Source of the DNA: Halocafeteria seosinensis
Taxonomy: Eukaryota; Sar; Bigyra; Bicosoecida
Direction: 5' to 3'
DNA: 21,317 bases
Assembly: GCA_001687465.1 (NCBI GenBank)
Contig: LVLI01000559.1
Span: 1-21,317 of the forward strand
This document shows, one piece after another, positions 10,025 to 19,700 of the stretch; the stretch's first letter is position 1, and every line of letters starts with the position of its first letter. Both the position numbers and the translations under genes were made by a program. The notes beneath the pieces were generated by a model. The model was not told the DNA's origin. It was given only the letters and a program-made list of their open reading frames with translations, and searched no databases.

Positions 10025-12636
10025 ATGTCTTCCTCCACTTCAAGCAATAGTATCTCGGGGCTCTGGGAGCTTCTTTCCGAGAAGCTTTCAGCCAATGCAC
10101 CTAGCGGCTCTCTCCCTACTACCGCTTTAGTTGCCACTGCCGCGACGGCTGGAGTGTCGTATTATGCCCTCAAGAAGGCTCTGCAGGACTATGATCAGCC
10201 ATGCCACGGCTATGAAGTTCGACCGGGGTGGTTGAATGCGCTGAAAACCGCAACCGGACGCGTGCCTACCACTGAACACCACGGAGGAGAACTCGTAGCC
10301 CAAGTACTCAAAGCTCATGGTAAGCATTTTGTGATTATGCACCAGGCCGATCCGTGTTGGATGATACAGATCTGTATCTAATCTCGTGTGCAGGCGTGAA
10401 CTTCGTATTCACTCTAGTGGGTAAGACTTGGATATAGCCGCAAATTATCCGACACAATCTTTTCGTATTCACCTATGTATTTCTACTGTTGTTGAGGCTA
10501 CAGGAGGGCATATTTCGCCTATCCTGGCGGCGTCGGAAGCGTCAGAGATTCGAGTCATTGATGTGAGACATGAAGTCAATGCCGTCTTCGCCGCGGATGC
10601 AGTAGCACGACTTACTGGAGTCCCTGGTGTAGCCACCGTCACCGCAGGACCAGGAGTAACGAACACGGTCACAGCGGTGAAAAATGCACAGATGGCCGAA
10701 TCTCCGATAGTGCTGCTCGGTGGAGCCGCAGCCACCATCTCCAAGGGCCGTGGAGCTCTGCAGGATATCGATCAGATGAGTATTCTCAAGCCTCTATGCA
10801 AATTTACGGCTACAGTCTCCAGGACGAGAGACATAGTGCCAACTCTGAGAAAGGCATTTCAAATGGCTGCTTCCGGTACGCCAGGTCCAGTGTTCGTCGA
10901 GTTCCCAATTGACGTGCTGTATCCAATCAATGAGAGTACGTATCCTTTACTTTCGTTAAAGTGAATGCCTTGTCGTGCCATTCACATCTCTCTGGTAGTG
11001 CAGTCCGTGCCAATTTGGGACTACTGAAGCGAAGTCTTGTGAGAGATGTCCTCGGAAAGAGCGAACTCTATGGCTCTGTCGTCCTCCCTGAAGAAGTGAC
11101 AAGGAAAGGGATGTCCGTCGAGGCGTATCTCAAGGCGAAACCGTCCAACGCTCCTGTCTTTCTGGAGAAGGACCGAAATTCGAATCCGTGGTTTGTTGAT
11201 AAGTATCTCCGTTACTGTATCCAGGATCTGTTTTCCGCCGTACGTAGTGTTGAAGATCTACTTCGACGTTCCGAGCGGAGCACTCTGGTCTACTTCCATT
11301 TGCTGCAGAGAGACGAGAATAAGGATTACGGACCACTTCCTGTGAAGGTTCCAATGCCTTCTAGTGGCCAAGTCAAGCAAGTAGCCTCCATTTTGAGAAA
11401 GGCGGAACGTCCAGTGATGATAGTTCAAAGTCAGGCTCTGTTGCAACATCCAACCCCGGCAAAAAAGCTTGTCAGTGCCATTGAAAAACTCGGGATTCCA
11501 TGCTTTCTTGGCGGAATGGGAAGAGGGCTCCTAGGAACTGATCATAGCCTTCAAATCCGGCAGAATCGTCGAGGAGCTTTGAAGGAAGCTGATGTTGTCA
11601 TCCTTGCGGGCACGCTAGTCGATTTCCGGCTTGATTACGGTCGAGTATTTAACCGAAAGTCGAAAATTGTGGCGATAAATCGATCTGATTTCAATTTGAA
11701 GCAGAATACTGATGCCTTTTGGACTCCCACTGTGGCCGCCAAGTCTGATCCAGCCTCGTTCTTGGTGCAATTGAGTGGTACGTGAAACAGAAGTTTCCGA
11801 ACGAATTGAACTCCCTTTTACAATCTTGTATGAATTGCGCAGAACATAAGGAAACAACACTGAGTGGCAAAGCAAAAGAGTGGGAATCTTGGGTGAAGCA
11901 CTTGAAACAGAGTGAATCGAAGAAAGAGCAAGACAACCTCCGAAAAGCGGAGGAACCAGCAATTGGTCATGACGAGATGGAGAACGTATCGTTAGTGAAC
12001 CCCTTGAAGTTGTGTTTCGAGCTTGATAGCCTCTTGTCTGACAATTCTATCCTAGTTGGGGATGGAGGTGACTTCGTTGCCACTGCAAGCTACACCACTC
12101 GCCCACGAGGACCCCTTCAATGGCTTGACCCGGGTGCCTTTGGAACCCTTGGCGTTGGAGCAGGTTTTGCTCTCGGCGCTAAGCTGGTGCATCCAGAAGC
12201 AGATGTATGGATCCTTTGGGGAGATGGAAGTGTTGGCTACAGTGTAGCTGAATTCGACACATTTCTAAGGCACGACGTTCCCGTGGGGGCTGTAGTTGGG
12301 AACGATGCGTGCTGGACGCAGATCGAGCGGGATCAAGTTCCCATTCTCAGTAGGTTTTCATTCATGCGCCATGATGGCACAGCACGTCTAGAGACTTATG
12401 CATCATTCTTTTATTTGCTCGCAGACACGCGTGTGGCATGCCCCTTGCGATATACTGCGTATGAGCTCATTGCCCGAGGATACGGCGGGGAAGGAACGAT
12501 GGTTCGGCACNCCAACCAGGCGGATATCCGGAACGCTCTGCTTCAGGCTCGTGAGTCCATGCGCAATGGAAAGTCCTTCCTACTGAATGTGTTGATTGGC
12601 AAGACCAATTTCCGCGAAGGTAGCATCTCGGTGTAA
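10025..12636 (+). CDS. Thiamine-diphosphate-dependent enzyme, ILVBL/HACL2-like
   Basis: Acetolactate-synthase-like protein closest to human ILVBL, reported to be the ER 2-hydroxyacyl-CoA lyase HACL2. Exons: 10025-10319, 10394-10420, 10504-10935, 11004-11777, 11843-12349, 12425-12636; introns are 74, 83, 68, 65 and 75 nt, giving 748 aa. The catalytic Glu is in [13 protein letters not shown] (Glu131), followed by [20 protein letters not shown]. The central domain has [15 protein letters not shown]. The thiamine-diphosphate/Mg motif is GDGS (636-639) with Asn663 in GNDACWTQI, 26 residues after Asp637. The ending [12 protein letters not shown] matches the family C-terminus. A hydrophobic N-terminal segment (~35-50) fits membrane anchoring. 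It is about 115 aa longer than the human protein, with charged inserts near 260-340 and 510-545. Exon 2 is only 27 nt. One ambiguous base at 12511 leaves a residue undefined. True acetolactate synthase is less likely because of the ILVBL-specific motifs. Confidence 0.9.
12350..12424 (+). other. Stop-free, in-frame 75-nt intron of the ILVBL-like gene
   Basis: The donor GTAGGT follows the codons for QVPIL, and the acceptor CTCGCAG precedes codons for TRVACPLRY. Splicing makes [10 protein letters not shown], which matches the family. The intron is 25 codons long with no in-frame stop, so retention would insert 25 residues without breaking the protein. Confidence 0.7.
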
Positions 12637-12753
12637 ACCCATCCACACTTCACAAATCGCTTGAGCATCAAGTCACTCAACGCCCATCTTCAACTTTTTA
12701 AGTCTGCTTCAACTTGAGGCAGCAAAAGATAACACTGTCTTTGAAGTTTTGAC

Positions 12754-12759
12754 AATAAA
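12754..12759 (+). terminator. Candidate polyadenylation signal AATAAA for the ILVBL-like gene
   Basis: An AATAAA hexamer lies 118 bp after the TAA stop at 12636 in A/T-rich sequence and 172 bp before the ATG8 start. Whether this organism relies on AATAAA is not known from the window. Confidence 0.35.
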
Positions 12760-12931
12760 TACTCATGTATACGTATGATCATTGTATTCTTTATGTTTAT
12801 TCAATATTCTACTGGACAGGGAGACACTATTCAGCAGTAGCTCCACTTAAGAACATCGTCGGTGTCGTGGTTAATCGTGGTTGACGTACTTTTTCGGCTC
12901 GGCTTCAACTAGTGAAATCACTCAGAACAGA

Positions 12932-13553
<622 letters not shown>

Positions 13554-13599
13554 ACAGTGTTTAGAAGGAAACGCTATGGGATGCATCGACCAACAGATA

Positions 13600-15349
13600 T
13601 TAGCACGGTACTTTCCACAATTTCAAAGCCTTAGAGTTGTCAAAAAACGTGGCAATTTCAGCGCCAGACTCAAGAATAGAAATTTCTCTTAAAACTCCTG
13701 TGCTCACGTTCAACGACATAATTCAATAATGGTACATCAATAAATACCGTACAGTAGAGCCCTTACCAAACTCTTGAAGGTCCAATTCTCCCAGAGTCTT
13801 CCAAGTTACAGTACTAGGTTCGATAGCCGAGTATGGCTCCAACGTCCCTCGAATTGCAATTTTGATTACTCGAATAACAGACGCATCAACTACCGCAAAC
13901 TTCAAGTCGTCAAGCTTCCCGTCACGAGCAGCTTGCAAGGATTGAGGAAATAACAGCACCTGTTTTACCGAATCTCGGATATCCACTTGATGTGTATCGA
14001 CTAAACGTGGATCTTCATTAACTTCAACCCTGAAGCACGAAAGGAGATGTACCAAAGCTTAATACCTTCGAGGAAACTTTCGATTGCTTACCGAACATTA
14101 AGATCCCAAAGCTTGAATGTACCTTCACAGCTAGCGGTCACTGCAAGCCTATCGAGCGCGCCACTGCCTAGACGCTTATCGTGAGGAACGAAACAGATAT
14201 CTGCAACGCTTCGTTTATGCCCTTGCAGCGAAAATAGCTTTTTCAAAGAACGCAATGCTCCTTCCTTTTGTTCACATCTCCACACTTTCACCTGTCGAGA
14301 TGTTAGAGATCTCGTACCATGGCACTACACTTCTGAAACCCATTGTGGCCAGCGTAGCGTAACTTACTTCGTTTGTCCAGGCGGGCACTGCAAGCAGTTG
14401 TCCTGATGGGGAGATCAAGGTCTTGTGGTTTTGCACTTGAGCTGTTCATCAACAGATTATTGCAAAAATATACTTCGACAGAGTTCAGCATCAATCAAGC
14501 TTACCAGTATCAACTCTGGCGATGCACTCCCCGGTTTTGGGTGACCAACAATATACATGAGTATCCTCCTTCTCACGACAAGAGGTAGTGATAAACAGCG
14601 ATGCCGGAAGAGCTGCAAAAGATCTAGCATTAAGATCCGTTATCACAGCTTTATGGCCTGTCTCGAACGACGATTTCAGTTCCGGTGCCTTCCCCGGAGC
14701 CTTTTTCGAAGGAACATGATAGACGAGCACTCTACGATCGGTATGAGTAGCCTGCAGCGATAGCACTGTCGAAATGACACGAGCAAGTTTTCAAGATCAT
14801 CCACGAAAAAAATAACTAACAACGCATAAGATTTTTTCGTCCTCCGAAAACGCCAGAGCACTCGCAAAGTCAAATTCTATCTGCAGGAACTCGGTGTACA
14901 CTTTGAAAGAGCCGTCACAGCGCACAAAGTAAGAAGCATACGTTGAGTTTGAAGGAAGGCTGATTCCCACTGGATTCTTTAGGTCGGTTGATGAAAATTA
15001 TGTGGATTGATGTGTCCTGGGTTCCCAGCGCAACCACTTTCCCATGGGAAGATACAGCGAACGCGGTGATGGGAGATTTGCCTGATCTAAAGATCCTGGA
15101 GAATAGCGGGTGCTCTGGAGTCTTCTCTTTTGCCGCCATCTTCTTGTTTGCTTCTTGCACCAATTTATTCATGCTTTTCCCGGGTTGTTGCGTCGACGCT
15201 TTGGTCCCCGTAGAGGAACCGTGCTGTGGTTTCTGCTCGGTTTCACTCCGACTCTCAAGGGTCACTTCCTCTTGGGTTTTCGTCGTGGATAAAGGCCCAT
15301 AGCTATAGAAGACAAACAGAACCGTAGCCACTAGTACCCTGCATACCAT
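13600..15349 (-). CDS. TBL2-like WD40 protein with N-terminal membrane anchor
   Basis: Exons in transcription order: 15349-14942, 14880-14821, 14751-14505, 14441-14368, 14291-14092, 14029-13767, 13697-13600; introns are 61, 69, 63, 76, 62 and 69 nt. The joined protein is 449 aa, very close to the length of animal transducin beta-like 2. The start at 15349 puts a hydrophobic segment (VLVATVLFVFYSYGPL) at the very N-terminus, as in TBL2, an ER membrane protein linked to stress signalling. A charged linker follows, then WD repeats: ITAFAVSSHGKVVALGTQD, FDFASALAFSEDEKILCVA, LISPSGQLLAVPAWTNEVKVW, and HKRSVADICF through GTFKLWDLNVR. The last blade is IATFFDNSKALKLWKV. Upstream of 15349 the frame stays open to a stop near 15467 but has no ATG. 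SEC12/PREB-type WD40 proteins are an alternative, but they carry a C-terminal anchor. Confidence 0.8.
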
Positions 15350-16122
15350 ACATGGAACCTTGTCAATTGATTGGCAGATATCCTCCTTGGAAGAAAATCT
15401 TACAAGAGAAGCACTGGCACCTGGTAAGTTTCCCACTCCATATTTCCGTGATAGGCTGATGGCACTCTATTGACGATGTGCGTTGTGTGTTTGTAATTGT
15501 TTATGCTACTCTTTGCATAATAAAATCAAGAACTCTTCAATTTGATGCTAGTTTTTCATGAATCATGAACGACGACTTGTAGGCTAATGGCACTCTATGC
15601 GTGTTAGTAATTGTTTATGCTACTATTTGAATAATAAAGCAAACAACTCTTCAATTTGGTGCTAGATTTTCATGAATCAAGAACCACGACTTGTCAGCCT
15701 AGCTGGTTTTGCATGTGGTGTGAAGCTCTATCGGAGTTGAATTCCACGCTGGATTTTCCAGCCAGTCACTGAGTAGCTTAATCGCTCAATAACCACTAAC
15801 GTTTCCCGTGATACCAGCGGTGTCTGCTATAGAAGCATTATTCAGTACAGTGGAGTCATTTGGTACAAGCAGACTCGGGAACTGTATAAAGTTCTCCATC
15901 AACTACTGTTGTATGTCGCAAGTGAACGCACTCACTGGAGGAGTCATCTACAAGCAGTACATTCGTCGATACCACCTTAGCAAATACTACAAGCTCCTAT
16001 GTCCTAATAATTTGGTGCGGCATTGTGGAGAACGCTCATGATGTAGTAGTTGACCACCCTGCAAGATTCACAGACTAAGGCCACCTTGGCGGTATGAGAG
16101 ATTTTCGCAGCTGCCCGTCGCT
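15350..16122. other. Region without a recognised gene
   Basis: The left end should hold the promoter and 5' UTR of the TBL2-like gene. The tandem repeat pair (15454-15697) fills the next part. From ~15700 to 16122 I find no coding sequence I can support on either strand. Short open frames exist on the plus strand (for example 15808-16041, which opens with GTG, not ATG), but they have no recognisable motif. Confidence 0.5.
15454..15697. repeat. Two diverged tandem copies of a ~120-bp repeat
   Basis: Copy A spans about 15454-15581 and copy B about 15582-15697. Shared blocks occur in the same order: GGCT(G/A)ATGGCACTCTAT, GTAATTGTTTATGCTACT, AATAAA (15519-15524 and 15633-15638), ACTCTTCAATTTG, TGCTAG, TTTTCATGAATCA and ACGACTTGT. 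Copies differ by scattered substitutions and a short deletion in copy B after the first block. No open frame spans them. They may be duplicated 3' UTR, non-coding RNA or remnants of a small mobile element. Confidence 0.8.
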
Positions 16123-16444
16123 CTAGCACTGCTTCCATTTTTGTGCTTCAGAAAGCACATCATCATTTGTGTATCTATTTCCTATGGCATGTACCCGCTC
16201 AAGATCACTCCTTGCTTGAAAGACAGATGCTACAATGTAGCAATCAAGTGGGAACGAACAACATAAAGCAAAAGCTACAGCCGATAACACACTAACAAAA
16301 ACTCCTATATAGATCACTGCAGCTTTTATTCCTAGGCTAGATGATGGCAACGGGACACAAAACCATTAAAAAACTTACCATTACATGACCCCAGACGGTT
16401 AGCAGGTTGGGTTAGACCCCGCCCACGGCGCGCTCACCTGCCAT
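16123..16444 (-). CDS. Possible small membrane protein, two exons
   Basis: A tentative gene. Exon 1 would be 16444-16438 (ATG GCA G) with donor GTGAGC, and exon 2 would be 16331-16123 after acceptor CCTAG, giving about 71 aa. Exon 2 encodes a strongly hydrophobic segment (IYIGVFVSVLSAVAFALCC) followed by a polar tail ending QKWKQC, with TAG as the stop. The 106-nt intron is longer than others in the window. A second donor-like GTAAGT inside it makes the exon 1 choice uncertain. I do not recognise the family. It would be divergent from the secreted EGF gene, with 286 bp between the starts. Confidence 0.35.
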
Positions 16445-16730
16445 CAACCCACACACACTAGACGACGAAAGTAAATAGAACAACTTGTTGACACACACAT
16501 AATTGCCATATGCATAGAGATAAACAGAACACAGACTCATCATCGGTATCCGTCAACGACGATACAGACTGTGACGGGTACAATCCAATCCATACTCAAG
16601 AATCGCCGGCAACACAAGCTTCAATTTGCCAGCATCGAAAGTTGCGTCATGATATGACCAAAGCAAGGAATGTTTTATATCGCGTCGATTATCTAGCTGT
16701 GCGCAAGGTGGGGGGAACTCCTGAGGCTGA

Positions 16731-19700
16731 ATGAAGTTCCTGGTGCTCAGCAACTGGAGCCTTGTGCTCGTTTGTGTGCTGCTTGCTGTGGAGAAAGGAG
16801 GGGCTTCCTCATGTCCGCGATCGTGCTCCCAAAATGGAGACTGTACCACTGATGGATTATGCAAGTGTTTTGAAGGTTTTATGGGGCCGGATTGCTCTCT
16901 TCGTAAGTCATATAGCGCTCGTACACGGAGGCGTCAAGATTGCTGAGCTTCCATGATACTTTCTGTTTTTTCAAACAGGAACTTGCGACAACGGTACTTC
17001 CTGGGCCCTTAAAGCACTAGATCTTAATGATACCGTGTCCAGTGCGCATGCTCTGTCTGAATGTAGTAATAACGGCATTTGTAACCGAGTGACTGGTGCT
17101 TGTGGGTGTTTTCCTGGGTTCTCGGGATCCGCGTGCCAGTTTAGTAAGTGAAGATCCACCTATACTAGAGTGTCAGATTCATTCATATAAATCATGTCCC
17201 CATTCATACAGAAAGCTGCCCTAACAGCTGTACAAGCCATGGAGTATGCATGCGGCTCCAGTCTATTGGGAGACTGTTTGGGAGTTTCCGTTTGGGCACC
17301 GACGAATTCGATGGTATTGGACCTATATATGGAGACCCTGATTCAGCGGAAGAAATTTGGGACTCCCAAAGCATGCAGGGATGTTTCTGTGACTTCGGTT
17401 TCGCAGGCGCTGACTGTTCTGAACGTACGTGTGTTCCTAACTAATTCTTGCTCTCGAAGCTCGCACGATCTATCTTCCTTGAAAATTCCTTCCCACAGGA
17501 TTGTGCCCATTTGGCGATAATCCCTATACAATCAATCAGCAGACTTTTGGAATCATTGTTGAAGTTATTGAGGACTCATCTGGGTCAATAGCAGCGGATC
17601 ACTTCATGCGGGTGCAATTCTCAGGGCGAGTTAGCGAAAAGATATTCTTCAGCGACTGGGATAGTTCTTCCACTCAATTCAATGCTAATCTTAAAGCGGG
17701 TTTTGAAAGCCTACAGAACGTGGAAAACGTTACTGTACACAATGCGAATGGCGTTCATAATGTAACGGAGAAAACATGGGTCGTATACATCACTCCGTCG
17801 GCGACCAGATTTTGGAATAACTTATTGCAACCGTCTTCAACCCCCCTTGGTTCACATTTTAGTGCAGATTTGTCTAATGTATTTCAAGATGAAGAAGGAA
17901 AAGAACACAAGGTTGCTTTCAGAGTTCCAGATGTAACAGGAGCAGACTCCCTAACTGTCGATGAGGATGACGTTGGATTTAGTATCAGCCATTCCTACAA
18001 GTTGCGACTTACCCCTATAAAGCAGTCTGAGCTTCCTAAATTTGAGCGGAGCGTAGATAACGGTCCGTTTACAGAAATCACCGGATCGGAATCGATCACG
18101 CTATGCCCAGAGAAGGTTGACATTGGGGTAAACGGGGACAGCGTTTTAGTATGCTGGAAGGATACTCTAGGTCATGCGTGGAAAGCCATGTGGGATATTA
18201 GTGACACAGGCAATGTTGACGGGCCAGAATACGTTGAGCATACCATCTGTAGTGCCGTCGGCTCGTGTAACTTGGAGAATGGACATTGCTCGTGCCCGGA
18301 TGGGCTTCGTGGTGCATCCTGTAATTCGTTCAAGGAGGAGACCAGCAACCAGCCGCATGAACCTGTGCTGACCCTAGCAACTAAGAGTGAACCTCCAGCA
18401 TTTGAAGGCACTGTATTGCAATTACTAACCGACAGCGCGTCAAGTAGTAATTTCTTCTTTTTGACTGCTGCTTCTGGTGATGATGATCCGATATTCTCAG
18501 TCCGAGGGGATGGGCAGATTGTCGGTGATACTCTCCGCTTAGCTAGTGGTGCTACTATCCTTGCAGGCGGTCTCGTTATTAATCAAGGTGGTGGTACAAT
18601 ATCTTCCGGAGGTCTCGTCCTACGAAGCGATGATGAAGAAAATAATATCGACGTGGCCGATGGACGGTTAACAGTGACGTACCAAAGGATAGATGAGAAA
18701 AGTGTAATTAAGAGCAGCAGCAGTAACACTGGCTTTACTGGGAACGTGATACACGGTGTCGCAAACAGTGCTAACGGAATTTCTCATGTACTGCGCCTGC
18801 AGAGTGGCGCGACTGGAAGTGAGCACGAATTAGTACGAGTGTTAAGCGATGGCAACGTTTATCTTGGCTCCTCCAACCAGATTGCTGACACGACATTGTT
18901 CCAGGGAAATATGCAGATTCTTGACGGATGGATGAGTGTAAACTTTAACGACGACCAATCTTCTCTCTTTGCGCTTGACATTGATTCAGCGGCCGCAGGT
19001 GTTAGTATTGAGACAAGCTCAAAAACCCATCAGGGGCTTAGTATATCCCAAACTAACGGAGCTTACAATGGAGATGTTTTTCATTCCGCCATTTCAAGAA
19101 CTGTTTCCGCGGCATTCAACTTTGCTAAGGTTGTTGCAAACACAGCTCAAACACAGGAAACCATGTTGACTCATAGCGGGAATGGTCTATTTCGGATCCA
19201 TCAAGGGGGAATGCGTATAGCTGACGGAGTGGTTGTAGACAATGACGGTCTGATTGTTGAGCAAGGCGGTGCGACGATTGAAGCAGGTGGGCTGTCAGTC
19301 CCAACAAACACTGCGGAAATAGAGGACTTAATAGTTGCAAAGGCTGGTGTTGGTAATTTTCATCTGCGCTTGGGAAATATGTTTATTGGCAATGATGCAA
19401 AGAGTTTCGTCGTAGGAGCGGAGCAGCAGATTGTTGCCCAAGTCAATGGACAAATGAGACTAAATCTTCGCGATGACGTCAAGGTAACAACCCAAAGTAA
19501 CGCAGACGGGGTAGCCCCTTCGATTACAGTAGCTGCTGGCCGCGGAAACGATGGTGAGCCTGGTGGTCAAATTGAAATATCAGCGGGGGCAGGTAATGCA
19601 GGTGCAACGGGTGGAAACTTGAAACTCTACACCGAGACTCAAGCGGATGGACAGCCAGGACGAGTCACTATAACGGGCGGGACCACTTCGAGCACCTCCA

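Noticed and set aside
15350-15436. N-terminal extension of the TBL2-like protein
   Set aside because: It opens with GTG, has no ATG, and would bury the membrane anchor that TBL2 carries at its N-terminus.
15808-16041. 77-codon plus-strand open frame
   Set aside because: It opens with GTG rather than ATG, has no recognisable motif and lacks convincing splice partners.
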